From: RPQJ01 sp963748985
GTDB taxonomy: Bacteria > Pseudomonadota > Gammaproteobacteria > Steroidobacterales > Steroidobacteraceae
Assembly: GCA_963748985.1 (NCBI GenBank)
Contig: CAVVKQ010000026.1
Span: 62,001 to 126,000 of the forward strand
Length of the DNA stretch: 64,000 nt
Reading direction: 5' to 3'
Under the pieces are notes generated by a model. The model saw nothing but the letters and a program-made list of their open reading frames with translations. It was not told the DNA's origin and did no database searches. Both the position numbers and the translations under genes were made by a program. Below are positions 56,027-64,000 of the stretch, piece after piece (positions within the stretch are counted from its first letter, which is position 1; every line of letters begins with the position of its first letter).

Positions 56027-56613
56027 GACTTCCAGTCGCTCTCGGCGCTCCAGTCATCCGTCCAGAACAGCAACCAGCCAAAGACGTCGGGCGCGGTATT
56101 CATCTTGAGGACGGCCCTTATGCGGCCTTCATAGGCAGGCCCGTCGGACACCAGCGTGGCGTCGATCACCGGCAGTCCGTGGAGATCGCCGACGCGATCG
56201 AGCGCCGCCTGCAGCGAGCCGAAATCCTGCTGCTCCCCGGTGTTGAGATTCTTCACGAGGTAGCGCTGGCTCAGCGCGTGGTAACTCACCTCGTAGCGCT
56301 GCTCGAGGGCAGCAATGCCGGCATCCAGCATGTACCGACGCACGCGATCGACGGTGATTTCGTAAGTGAGTCGAAGCGTCAGTCCGGATTCGACCGCCCT
56401 GCGCGCGTCGTCCGGCAGCGTGAGATCGACCTTCGCAGTGAGCTCGTAGACGCCTTCATCGAGCGCGACCTGGACGTCGCGAATGGTCAGCCTCGACTCA
56501 TCCTGGGCGTGCGCGACCGTTCCTGCCGTTGCAATTAAGCACAGCACCAACCCTGCGGCACATCGCGCCAAAAAAGGCGATTTTCGCGAGATGAGGGCGG
56601 CTCTGTAGCTCAT
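56008..56613 (-). CDS. DUF4390 family secreted protein
   Basis: A 201-residue protein with a signal peptide (ARCAAGLVLCLIATAGTVAHA, after an N-terminal MSYRAALISRKSPFL). The DUF4390 domain is beta-rich: RLTIRDVQVALDEGVYELTAKVDLTLPDDARRAVESGLTLRLTYEI and VSYHALSQRYLVKNLNTGEQQDFGSL. The function is unknown, but the gene is conserved between rsmB and ntrYX in gammaproteobacteria, so it may modulate the NtrY periplasmic domain. ATG 56613 is preferred over 56622. It starts 10 bp after the rsmB stop and overlaps ntrY. Confidence 0.88.
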   Translation of the reverse strand: MSYRAALISRKSPFLARCAAGLVLCLIATAGTVAHAQDESRLTIRDVQVALDEGVYELTAKVDLTLPDDARRAVESGLTLRLTYEITVDRVRRYMLDAGIAALEQRYEVSYHALSQRYLVKNLNTGEQQDFGSLQAALDRVGDLHGLPVIDATLVSDGPAYEGRIRAVLKMNTAPDVFGWLLFWTDDWSAESDWKSWTLRP

Positions 56614-56622
56614 TTCCAACAA

Positions 56623-57951
56623 TCATAACGGCTTGCTCAGGCAAGCATAATAGAACCCGTCCATGCCGGTCTCGCCGGGCAGCACCTGGTACCCGGGACC
56701 CGCCCCGGCAGGGCGAGGCGGCCAGGCTGCCGTCAATTCGGGCGTCAGGTCCCGGACCCCCGGTGTCCGGGCCAGGAAAGCCGCCACGACGCGCTCGTTT
56801 TCCGCCGCCAGCACCGAACAACTGGTGTACAGGAGGCGGCCACCCGGCTTGACCACCCCCCAGGCGGCTGCCAGGAGATTCGACTGTTTCCGCGCCAGGC
56901 TTGGGATGTCCTTGGCCCGCCTCAGTATTTTGATGTCGGGGTGCCGCCGTATGACCCCGGTGGCCGAGCACGGCACGTCCAGCAGGACCCGGTCGTAGGG
57001 CCGGCCATCCCACCAACCGCGGACGTTCTCGACGTCCGCCGCCACCAGGCTGGCCTGGAGCCCGAGCCGCTCGAGGTTGTCGCGGATTCGCTGCAGCCGC
57101 GGCTCGGATACGTCGAGGGCCGTGACGTCGGCAAGGCCGTTGGTCCGCTCGAGCACGTGGCAGGTCTTGCCGCCCGGTGCCGCACAGGCATCCAGGATGC
57201 GTTCGCCTTCCTGCGGGTCGAGCAGTTCGGTGGCCAGCTGGGCCGCGGCGTCCTGCACCGACAGGCGCCCATCCATGAAACCTGGCAATGAGCGCACGTC
57301 GCTGGGCGGCGCCACCTGCAGCGCATCGTGCGCGAGCGGGTGCGGCATGACCGTGAACCCCGCGGCCTCGAGTTCGCTCCTGGCCCAGGCCAGGTCGCCC
57401 CGCATAGTGTTCACGCGCACCCACAGTGGCGGGTGCTCATTGTTGGCGTCGAGCGCGGCCAAGGCGGCCTCCCCACGGTCCGTGCGCAGCGCATCAACCA
57501 ACCAGCGCGGATGCGCGGTGCGCAACGCCAGGTCGCGGTCGATGGCATGCAGGATGTCTGCTTGCTCACGCTGGAACCGCCGCAGGATCGCGTTGACGAA
57601 CCCTGCAGCTTTCTCGAACCCGAGCACCCTGGCGGCGCTCACGGTTTCCGAAACGGCGGCATGCGCCGCCGTCTCCCCGGAGATCAACTGGAAGAGGCCG
57701 ATTTCGAGCAGTGCCCGCAGGCGCGGCTGGAGCTGGTCGGGCGAACGTGTCGCCAGCGCGTTGAGCACCGCAGCCAGCCGAATGTGCCAGCGCAGCGTGC
57801 CGTAGCACAGCGAGCGCTTGAGCCCGCGCGCCGAGCCTGCGTCGTTCTCAGTGGCCAGGACATCGTCGAGCGAGCGCCCTTCTTCGATGACGGCAGCGAC
57901 GATGATCGCAGCCGACGCACGTACTTCCGCTGGACCCGTGGGCGCGCTCAT
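56623..57951 (-). CDS. rsmB: 16S rRNA (cytosine-967-C5)-methyltransferase
   Basis: A 442-residue protein: an N-terminal NusB-like RNA-binding domain (to about residue 150) and a C-terminal SAM-dependent methyltransferase. The SAM motif is LDACAAPGGKTCHVLE (about residues 253-268). The catalytic and release cysteines are in LDVPCSATGVIRRHPD and YTSCSVLAAENE, the pair typical of RNA m5C methyltransferases. It methylates C967 of 16S rRNA. The ATG overlaps the fmt stop by 4 bp in the conserved def-fmt-rsmB operon. Confidence 0.95.
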   Translation of the reverse strand: MSAPTGPAEVRASAAIIVAAVIEEGRSLDDVLATENDAGSARGLKRSLCYGTLRWHIRLAAVLNALATRSPDQLQPRLRALLEIGLFQLISGETAAHAAVSETVSAARVLGFEKAAGFVNAILRRFQREQADILHAIDRDLALRTAHPRWLVDALRTDRGEAALAALDANNEHPPLWVRVNTMRGDLAWARSELEAAGFTVMPHPLAHDALQVAPPSDVRSLPGFMDGRLSVQDAAAQLATELLDPQEGERILDACAAPGGKTCHVLERTNGLADVTALDVSEPRLQRIRDNLERLGLQASLVAADVENVRGWWDGRPYDRVLLDVPCSATGVIRRHPDIKILRRAKDIPSLARKQSNLLAAAWGVVKPGGRLLYTSCSVLAAENERVVAAFLARTPGVRDLTPELTAAWPPRPAGAGPGYQVLPGETGMDGFYYACLSKPL

Positions 57952-58907
57952 GCAATCACCTCGCCGAAGCGTTCGCCGGCCAGCGGCCTGGAATTGAGAA
58001 TGTCGCGGGCCTTGAGCGGCTTGCGGCCGGGAAACTGCACCGCCAGCAGTTCGAGCAGGCCGTCGCCGGTGGCGACGACGATGCGCCCGTCCGCTGCCTG
58101 CACGACGGTGCCCGGCGCAGCGTGGGACTTCACCGCGGCTTCCCCTGTCACCGGGCGCGCCTCCCAGATGCGCACCTGCGTCTCACCGAGCCGCGTCTCT
58201 GCGACCGGCCAGGGGACGAACGCGCGAACCTGGCGATCGATCTCGGCGGCAGACCGCGACCAGTCGATGCGTGCCTCATCCTTGCGGATTTTCGCAGCGT
58301 AAGTCGCACCCTCGGCCGGCTGCGGCGTAGCGCGCACCGAGCCCGCCGCCCAGCCCCGCACTGCAGTGACGATGGCCTGCGCACCGAGCTGAGCGAGTCG
58401 ATCGTGCAGCCCACCGGCGGTCTCGCGCGGTCCGATCGCGAGTTCTCGCCGCAACAGCTCCGGCCCGGTGTCGAGCCCCGCGTCCATCAACATGATCGAG
58501 ATTCCGGTGCGCTCGTCACCGGCCAGCACGGCGCGCTGGATCGGTGCTGCGCCGCGCCAGCGTGGCAGGAGCGAGCCGTGGATGTTGAGACAACCCAGCC
58601 GCGGCAGGTCGAGCACCGCCTGCGGCAGGATCAATCCGTACGCCACGACGACCATGAGGTCGGGCGCGTACGCCGCAAGCTGCTGCTGCGCCGCGGGCAC
58701 CTTGAGCGTAACTGGCTGCTCGACCGGTATACCGAGCGCGAGCGCCCGTTGCTTCACGGCACTCGACGCGATTTCGCGGCCCCGCCCCGCCGGCCGGTCG
58801 GGCTGTGTGTAGACCGCAATGATCGCGTGACCTGCATCGTGCAATGCCTGCAGGGCCGGCACCGAAAACTCTGGCGTGCCGGCGAAGACGATGCGCAAGG
58901 GTTGCAT
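57948..58907 (-). CDS. fmt: Methionyl-tRNA formyltransferase
   Basis: A 319-residue protein with the formyltransferase core: RIVFAGTPEFSVPALQAL at the start, and the signature HGSLLPRWRGAAPIQRAVLAG (about residues 110-130) containing the catalytic His, followed by DTGPELL. It formylates Met-tRNAfMet for translation initiation. The start overlaps the def stop by one base, and its stop overlaps the rsmB start by 4 bp. Confidence 0.96.
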   Translation of the reverse strand: MQPLRIVFAGTPEFSVPALQALHDAGHAIIAVYTQPDRPAGRGREIASSAVKQRALALGIPVEQPVTLKVPAAQQQLAAYAPDLMVVVAYGLILPQAVLDLPRLGCLNIHGSLLPRWRGAAPIQRAVLAGDERTGISIMLMDAGLDTGPELLRRELAIGPRETAGGLHDRLAQLGAQAIVTAVRGWAAGSVRATPQPAEGATYAAKIRKDEARIDWSRSAAEIDRQVRAFVPWPVAETRLGETQVRIWEARPVTGEAAVKSHAAPGTVVQAADGRIVVATGDGLLELLAVQFPGRKPLKARDILNSRPLAGERFGEVIA

Positions 58908-59446
58908 CAGATGGCGGGAGTCCGGATACCCTCGACCGGCGCCGGGCGATTCCGCTTGTCCTTTTCCAGCTTCCTGCGGATGCGGTTGCGCTTGAGTTCG
59001 GAGAGGTAGTCGACGAACAGCTTGCCGTCGAGGTGATCGAGCTCGTGCTGGATGCAGATGGCGAGCAGGCCGCTGGCCTCGAGTTCGAACGGCTTGCCAT
59101 CACGGCCCAGCGCGCGCACGCGTATCTTTTCGGAGCGGGCCGTCGGGGTGTCGAACACGCCAGGGACCGACAGGCAGCCTTCCTCGATTTCGAGCGTGCC
59201 CGACCGCTCGATGATCTCGGGATTGATGAAGACCAGCGGCTTCGATTTGTCCTCGCTGACGTCCATCACCACGACACGTTTGTGGTAATCGACCTGCGTC
59301 GCAGCCAGGCCGATACCCGGCGCGGCATACATGGTCTCGAACATGTCGTCGATCAGCTGCCCGAGTTCGGCGTCCACGCGCTCGACCGGCGCCGCTTTGG
59401 TACGCAGTCGAGGGTCTGGATATTCGAGGATGGTGAGCTTCGCCAT
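58907..59446 (-). CDS. def: Peptide deformylase
   Basis: A 179-residue metalloenzyme with all three PDF motifs: GIGLAATQ (about residues 44-51), EEGCLSVPG (the Cys metal ligand, about 88-96) and QHELDHLDG (about 134-142). It removes the N-formyl group from nascent proteins. It is the first gene of the minus-strand def-fmt-rsmB-DUF4390-ntrY-ntrX run. The 176-bp gap to the divergent LysM gene should contain promoters for both directions; I cannot fix either one by eye. Confidence 0.96.
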   Translation of the reverse strand: MAKLTILEYPDPRLRTKAAPVERVDAELGQLIDDMFETMYAAPGIGLAATQVDYHKRVVVMDVSEDKSKPLVFINPEIIERSGTLEIEEGCLSVPGVFDTPTARSEKIRVRALGRDGKPFELEASGLLAICIQHELDHLDGKLFVDYLSELKRNRIRRKLEKDKRNRPAPVEGIRTPAI

Positions 59447-59622
59447 TCTTTCGAAAATACTGCTAAAGTTATGTCACGCTTGAAATTAATGATCGACATG
59501 GGCCGCTGGACCGCCGTCGCCTTCCAGCGGAATGGCGCGACTGAGACGTAGTCGGCAGCGGCCGCCGGGCAGCCTGGATTATAAGGCGACGGTCGCGACC
59601 CCGATACCCGATGGAGAGAGGG

Positions 59623-60855
59623 ATGGATCGTAACCTTCGACCTGAGTCGTCCACATCGCAGCGCCCGCGGCGCTGGGTGCGCGCGCTGCTGCTGGCCATT
59701 GCCGTCACCGGCATCGGGGCAGGAACCGCCGTTCCACAGGCTGCCGTGGCGCAAGCCGAGGCGGGCCGCTCGATGTCCGTGCCGATTTCACCGACTGCTC
59801 CCGAGCGTTATGTCGTCAAGAAAGGCGACACGCTGTGGGACATTTCGGGCATGTACCTCAATGATCCCTGGTACTGGCCGGAGATCTGGTACGTCAATCC
59901 TTCGATCCGCAACCCGCACCTGATCTATCCGGGCGACGTTTTGTATTTCAGCTACGTCGACGGCAAGCCGCGCGTTTCCCTCGACCCTGTCAGTGCCATG
60001 CGGTTGTCGCCCGAGGTCCGCACCTCCGATCTCGATGGCGCGATCCGTGCGATTCCCTATGACCTGCTGATGGACTTCGTCAGCCGCCCGAGCCTGCTCG
60101 ACCGGGATCAGGTCAGGAACGCGCCGTATATCGTCGGCATGCGCAACCGGCACATCGTCGGCTCGACGTCCAACGAGGTCTACAGCCGCGGGCTCGACAA
60201 TCCGGCGGCCGGCATGCGCTTCAACATCATCAACGTCGGCGAAGAAATGCGTGACCCGGACGACGGTGATCTGCTCGGCTACATCGGGCATTTCGCGGCG
60301 CTTGGCGAAGTGATCCAGTCCTCCGGCGCCGTCGTACCTGGCGATGATTCGATTTTCGACATGCGACGCAAGGAACCGATGACGCACATGCGCGTGATCG
60401 AGACCGGCCGCGAAATCATGCAAGGCGACAAGGTGTTCCCGGCGCAGGCGGAGATCGGCCCGGACTTCGTGATGACGGCGCCGTCGAACGAGGCGATCCT
60501 CGGCCAGATCGTCGCCATCGTCGATGGCATCTACGTCGCTGGCAAGTATCAGGTGGTCGCGATCAACCGCGGCAAGCGCCACGGCCTTGAACCCGGCAAC
60601 CTGCTGGGCGTGTTCTACCGGGGCGAAGAAGTGCGCGACCGTTTTGACCGCCAGAACTGGGCCGCCTTCACGGCGAACTACGACCGAGTGCGCCTGCCGG
60701 ACGAGCGCAGCGGAACGGTGATGTTGTTCACCGTGAAAGACCGCATGAGCTATGGCCTGGTGATGCAGTCGTCGCAGGTGATCCGCCGCGGGGACTTCAT
60801 CGCGAGCCCGAAGTACGGCCACCAGGCAAGCGGCAGCACCAATTTCGCGCACTGA
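59623..60855 (+). CDS. Secreted LysM-domain protein
   Basis: A 410-residue protein with a long signal segment (WVRALLLAIAVTGIGAG...AQA). A LysM domain at about residues 62-110 reads YVVKKGDTLWDISGMYLNDPWYWPEIW. A large C-terminal region of beta-strands with no named domain follows. LysM binds peptidoglycan glycan chains in the periplasm. The gene precedes dprA, as in Xanthomonadales, and may belong to envelope maintenance. The frame also opens at 59611, but GGAGAGAGGG (59610-59619) is then the ribosome site for ATG 59623, which is preferred. Confidence 0.88.
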   Translation: MDRNLRPESSTSQRPRRWVRALLLAIAVTGIGAGTAVPQAAVAQAEAGRSMSVPISPTAPERYVVKKGDTLWDISGMYLNDPWYWPEIWYVNPSIRNPHLIYPGDVLYFSYVDGKPRVSLDPVSAMRLSPEVRTSDLDGAIRAIPYDLLMDFVSRPSLLDRDQVRNAPYIVGMRNRHIVGSTSNEVYSRGLDNPAAGMRFNIINVGEEMRDPDDGDLLGYIGHFAALGEVIQSSGAVVPGDDSIFDMRRKEPMTHMRVIETGREIMQGDKVFPAQAEIGPDFVMTAPSNEAILGQIVAIVDGIYVAGKYQVVAINRGKRHGLEPGNLLGVFYRGEEVRDRFDRQNWAAFTANYDRVRLPDERSGTVMLFTVKDRMSYGLVMQSSQVIRRGDFIASPKYGHQASGSTNFAH

Positions 60856-60938
60856 CGCTCGAGCCGAGCGCAGTTCTCTGCGTTCAGCGCAATTTTGCAG
60901 GAGCCTGCCGGGAATGACCCTCGGTAGGCTCTTTGCAT

Positions 60939-62063
60939 ATGGACGACCCAGAACGCTGGCTGAGGCTCGCGCGTACCCCGGGCCTGCACGCAGGGCTGCT
61001 GCAGGGGTGGCTCGCGCAGGGCGGCCCTCCAATCGATCTCACGCGTGAAACGCGCTCAGCGCTCGCGGCCATTGGACTCGGCCAGTCCGCGATCCAGGCC
61101 CTGCAGCAACCCGACAGCGCGGCGATCGAAAACGACCTCCGCTGGCTGAATGCCGCAGCGAATCGATGGCTCGTCACCTGGGACTCCGCGGAATACCCGC
61201 CGCTGCTGGCGCAGATTCCTGACGCACCGCTGGTGCTGTATGTCGAGGGCGACCCTGTGGCCCTTTGCCTGCCGCAATTGGCGATCGTCGGCAGCCGCAA
61301 TCCGACGGCCCTCGGCCGGGACACAGCGACACAATTCGCGCTGCACCTGGCGCAAGCAGGGCTCGCAATCACGAGCGGACTGGCGCTCGGCATCGACGCC
61401 GCCGCCCATCGCGGCGCCTTGAACGCGGGCGCACGCACCGTCGCCGTGGTGGGTCGAGGGCTGGATGCGATCTATCCCAGGGAGAATGAGGCGCTCGCGC
61501 AGGAGATCGTCGAACGACAAGGCGCCCTCGTCACCGACCTGGCCGTGGGCACTCCACCCCTGAAGCACAATTTTCCGCGCCGCAACAGGATCTTGAGCGG
61601 TCTTGCCGTCGGGACGCTGGTAGTCGAGGCTGCCCTGCAGAGCGGGTCGCTGATCACGGCCCGCCTCGCCGCCGACCAGGGGCGCGAGGTTTTCGCCATT
61701 CCCGGGTCCATTCACAACCCCATGGTCCGGGGATGCCACCGGCTGTTGCGCCAGGGTGCCCGGCTGGTCGAGAGCGTGGACGATATTTTCGCCGAACTCG
61801 AACCTATCATCGGCGAAATCAGCAGGATCGCACACGAAAAGCCCTCTTCAAGGGCTGATCTACGCACGCCGCCGTTGGACAAGGAGTATGAAATCCTGTT
61901 AGATGCGCTCGGCTTCGAGCCGGCCGGCCTCGACATACTCGTGGTCCGGACGGGCCTGAAAGCCGGTGCAGTCGCCTCGATGTTGCTGATCCTCGAGCTC
62001 GACGGCCGGGTACAACAGCAGCCGGGCGGTCGTTTCAGCCGCCGGTTGCCGGGGAAGGTGTGA
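60939..62063 (+). CDS. dprA: DNA-processing protein DprA (Smf)
   Basis: A 374-residue protein with an N-terminal helical domain (to about residue 85), then the Rossmann-like DprA fold: IVGSRNPTALGRDTATQFA, SGLALGIDAAAHRGAL, VGRGLDAIYPREN and QGREVFAIPGSIHNPMVRGCHRLLRQGA. A C-terminal winged-helix-like domain begins near residue 300. DprA loads RecA on incoming single-stranded DNA during natural transformation. ATG 60939 is preferred over the TTG two codons earlier. Its stop shares a base with the smg start. Confidence 0.95.
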   Translation: MDDPERWLRLARTPGLHAGLLQGWLAQGGPPIDLTRETRSALAAIGLGQSAIQALQQPDSAAIENDLRWLNAAANRWLVTWDSAEYPPLLAQIPDAPLVLYVEGDPVALCLPQLAIVGSRNPTALGRDTATQFALHLAQAGLAITSGLALGIDAAAHRGALNAGARTVAVVGRGLDAIYPRENEALAQEIVERQGALVTDLAVGTPPLKHNFPRRNRILSGLAVGTLVVEAALQSGSLITARLAADQGREVFAIPGSIHNPMVRGCHRLLRQGARLVESVDDIFAELEPIIGEISRIAHEKPSSRADLRTPPLDKEYEILLDALGFEPAGLDILVVRTGLKAGAVASMLLILELDGRVQQQPGGRFSRRLPGKV

Positions 62064-62542
62064 TGAAGGAAGGCGTTCTCGACATTCTCATTTATCTGTT
62101 CGAGAACTACTTCGACGCCGAAACGGACGACGGCTTCGAGCCCGACCGCGAGACTCTGAAGCTCGAGCTCGAGAAAGCCGGGTTTCCGGGATCGGAAGTG
62201 GAACGGGCCCTGTGCTGGCTGGAAGAGCTGGCAGCAGACCCGGACAGGCTGCACCCGACACCCACCTCACGCGCGATCCGGGTGTTCGCCGCGCTCGAGC
62301 AGGCGCGACTGGACACGGATTGCCGGGGCTACCTGGTGCACCTGGAACAGGTGGGCATCCTGTCACCGACGCAGCGCGAGCTGGTCATCGATCGCCTGAT
62401 GGCGCTCGAAGGTGACGAGATCGACATCGACAAGTTGAAGTGGGTCGTGCTGATGGTGCTGTTCAGCCAGCCCGGGCAGGAGACCGCGTTCTCCCGCATG
62501 GAGGACCTGGTGTTCGAGGACCGCAGCGGAGCGATCCATTGA
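62063..62542 (+). CDS. smg: Smg family protein (DUF494)
   Basis: A 159-residue acidic, helical protein beginning MKEGVLDILIYLFENYFDAE and containing LEKAGFPGSEVERALCWLEELA and VVLMVLFSQPGQETAFSRMEDLVFED, which are diagnostic of the Smg/DUF494 family. The function is not established, but the gene is conserved between dprA and topA. ATG 62063 overlaps the dprA TGA by one base. A G-rich heptad tract starts 5 nt after its stop. Confidence 0.92.
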   Translation: MKEGVLDILIYLFENYFDAETDDGFEPDRETLKLELEKAGFPGSEVERALCWLEELAADPDRLHPTPTSRAIRVFAALEQARLDTDCRGYLVHLEQVGILSPTQRELVIDRLMALEGDEIDIDKLKWVVLMVLFSQPGQETAFSRMEDLVFEDRSGAIH

Positions 62543-62546
62543 GGAA

Positions 62547-62634
62547 AGGGGTTAGGGGATAGGGGTTAGGGGTTAGTCGGAAGTCCAGAGGCGCGACGCG
62601 CTTTCTTGCTATCCCCTATCCCCTAACCCCTGAC
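62547..62634. repeat. Inverted pair of G/C heptad tracts between smg and topA
   Basis: The left arm GGGGTTA, GGGGATA, GGGGTTA, GGGGTTA, GTCGGAAG (62547-62582) is complementary to the right arm CTATCCCCTATCCCCTAACCCCTGACCCC (about 62608-62636). The spacer includes GCGCG and CGCGC. The architecture matches the argB-argH pair: G-heptads, GTCGGAAG, a small GC hairpin, a short T-rich stretch and C-heptads. Confidence 0.88.
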
Positions 62635-62654
62635 CCCTTGTCTTTTAGTTCTTC

Positions 62655-62683
62655 TGCCGCGGACCGCCGCGGCATGTTTTTTT
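62655..62683 (+). terminator. Terminator-like hairpin directly before topA (possible attenuator)
   Basis: TGCCGCGG (62655-62662) pairs with CCGCGGCA (62667-62674) around ACCG, followed by TG and seven Ts (62677-62683). The topA ribosome site GAGGGA begins at 62684 and the ATG is at 62691. It can end smg transcripts, but transcripts reaching topA from upstream must read through it, so it may act as an attenuator. Confidence 0.75.
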
Positions 62684-62690
62684 GAGGGAC

Positions 62691-64000
62691 ATGACCAAGA
62701 ATCTCGTCATCGTCGAGTCGCCGGCCAAGGCCAAGACCATCAAGAAGTACCTGGGCAAGGACTTCGAGGTGATGGCGTCCTATGGCCACGTGCGCGATCT
62801 CGTGCCCAAGGAGGGCGCCGTCGACCCCACGCGTCAGTTTGCGATGCGCTGGGAACTGATCGAGAAGAACAAGAAGCACGTCGATGCGATCACGCGCGCC
62901 GTGAAAAAGGCCGACGCGCTCTATCTGTCGACCGACCCCGACCGCGAAGGAGAGGCCATCTCCTGGCACCTGCAGCAACTGCTGACGGAAGCAGGGGCGC
63001 TCGAGGGCAAGACCGTCCATCGCAGCGTCTTCTACGAAATCACGAAGAAAGCGGTGCAGGAAGCCGTCGACAACCCGCGGGAAATTGCCGACGAGCTGGT
63101 GAAAGCCTACCTCGCCCGCCGCGCGCTCGATTTCCTCGTCGGCTTCAACCTGTCGCCGCTGCTGTGGAAAAAGGCGGGACTGTCGGGCGCCTCGGCGGGC
63201 CGCGTGCAGAGTCCCGCGTTGCGCATGATCTGCGAACGCGAGGAAGAGATCCTCGCCTTCAAGCCACGCGAATACTGGTCCATCGACGCGCAGGCGGCGA
63301 AGGACGCTGCCAGTTTCACGGCCAAGCTCACGCAGCTCGGCGGCCGGAAGGTCGAGCAGTTCACCGTCACGGACGCGGGCGCAGCGGTAGCGGCCAAGCA
63401 GAAACTGGAGCGCGACGCGAATGGCACCCTGGTCGTCGCGAACGTCGAAAAGAAGCAGCGCCGTCGCAACCCCTCGCCACCCTTCACGACCTCGACGCTG
63501 CAGCAGGAGGCCGCACGCAAGCTCGGCTTCGGTGCGCAGCGCACGATGCGCCTCGCGCAGCGCCTGTATGAAGGTGTCGATTTCGGCGAAGGCCCGGTCG
63601 GCCTCATCACCTACATGCGCACCGACTCGGTGAGCCTGGGCGCAGATGCGATCAGCGAGATCCGCAGCGTCATCGGCAAGCTGTATGGCGCGGCCGCGCT
63701 GCCCGACACGCCGCGCGTCTACAAGACGAAATCGAAGAACGCACAGGAAGCGCACGAAGGCGTGCGACCGACTTCGGCTGCACGCACGCCCGAAGAACTC
63801 GCCGGCAAGATCGAAGCCGACGAGCACAAGCTCTACACGCTGATCTGGCGTCGCGCCGTCGCGAGCCAGATGGAAGCCGCCGTGTTCGACACGGTCGCCG
63901 TCGACCTCGCCGCCGGCCCGGGCAACATGTTCCGCGCCAACGGCTCGACGCTGCTTTCGCCGGGGTTCCTCGCGGTCTACCGCGAAAGCTTCGACGACGT
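62691..64000 (+). CDS. topA: DNA topoisomerase I, 3' end cut by window edge
   Basis: 436 codons of type IA topoisomerase are present and the frame is open to the window edge. The Toprim domain begins KNLVIVESPAKAKTIKKYLG, with YLSTDPDREGEAISWH carrying the DxD metal acids (about residues 88-103). The catalytic tyrosine is in LITYMRTDSVSL (Tyr near residue 307). It relaxes negative supercoils. GAGGGAC just before ATG 62691 is a good ribosome site. The terminator-like hairpin immediately upstream and the inverted heptad pair suggest unusual control. The zinc-finger C-terminus lies beyond the window. Confidence 0.95.
   Translation, partial: MTKNLVIVESPAKAKTIKKYLGKDFEVMASYGHVRDLVPKEGAVDPTRQFAMRWELIEKNKKHVDAITRAVKKADALYLSTDPDREGEAISWHLQQLLTEAGALEGKTVHRSVFYEITKKAVQEAVDNPREIADELVKAYLARRALDFLVGFNLSPLLWKKAGLSGASAGRVQSPALRMICEREEEILAFKPREYWSIDAQAAKDAASFTAKLTQLGGRKVEQFTVTDAGAAVAAKQKLERDANGTLVVANVEKKQRRRNPSPPFTTSTLQQEAARKLGFGAQRTMRLAQRLYEGVDFGEGPVGLITYMRTDSVSLGADAISEIRSVIGKLYGAAALPDTPRVYKTKSKNAQEAHEGVRPTSAARTPEELAGKIEADEHKLYTLIWRRAVASQMEAAVFDTVAVDLAAGPGNMFRANGSTLLSPGFLAVYRESFDD

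Overview
The window is a GC-rich chromosomal segment (coding regions look mid-60s % GC) from a gammaproteobacterium, most likely near the Xanthomonadales/Steroidobacterales. Support comes from gene blocks typical of that group (def-fmt-rsmB-DUF4390-ntrY-ntrX; LysM-dprA-smg-topA; engB/cytochrome c4/dsbA), from TamB, LptM, UbiC and a DmdC-type acyl-CoA dehydrogenase, and from an arginine pathway that uses an N-acyl-ornithine carbamoyltransferase. The two ends cut tamB (left) and topA (right).

Layout. 1-5.6 kb: 3' part of tamB, then a CPBP protease gene bracketed by two inverted copies of an unusual structured repeat, then a NUDIX hydrolase. 5.65-14.0 kb: ARG boxes and an arginine gene run, argR-argG-[DUF1611-like P-loop protein]-argC-argD-argF'-argB-argH. 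14.1-25 kb: a minus-strand surface/peptide block (TIGR03032 protein, TonB-C-like secreted protein, S9 peptidase, TonB-dependent receptor, large autotransporter). 25-31 kb: DUF1329 protein, stand-alone AsnC ligand domain, and a minus-strand catabolic group (acyl-CoA dehydrogenase, UbiC fused in frame to an FAH-family hydrolase, maleyl(aceto/pyru)ate isomerase). 30.8-38.3 kb: thioesterase, lptM, polA, a beta-barrel protein, engB, cytochrome c4, dsbA, corA. 38.4-49.3 kb: LysE exporter, NYN-LOTUS protein, TIR/TolB-like/TPR protein, QseBC-like two-component pair, DegQ protease, propeller histidine kinase and NarL-type regulator. 49.4-52.3 kb: a secreted protein, tRNA-Arg(CCG), small cytochrome c, DUF4136 lipoprotein, third copy of the structured repeat, and a low-GC hypothetical gene. 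52.4-64 kb: ntrX/ntrY, DUF4390, rsmB, fmt, def, LysM protein, dprA, smg, topA.

Most interesting. (1) A three-copy intergenic element (about 180 nt): a perfect 31-32 bp hairpin with an invariant 12-nt loop and variable, compensated arms, followed by two smaller hairpins in conserved linkers. Each copy begins about 30 nt after a host-gene stop, is oriented with that gene, and its far end points at a low-GC accessory gene. The three elements fill the only three gaps over 300 bp. (2) A DUF1611-like protein occupies the slot of the missing N-acylglutamate synthase in the arginine run. (3) G-rich heptad repeats (GGGGTTA/GGGGATA), often as inverted pairs, touch start or stop codons of argF', argB, ntrX and smg, and a TCACTAN array supplies the maiA stop. 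(4) NtrX keeps its receiver and HTH but has lost Walker A/B and GAFTGA residues.

Quality caveat. Several genes are broken by frame changes that look like lost bases in short runs (polA, TonB-dependent receptor, autotransporter passenger, NYN-LOTUS gene, TPR part of the TIR gene). Family-like sequence resumes after each break, so residual long-read indels are as plausible as real mutation or phase variation.
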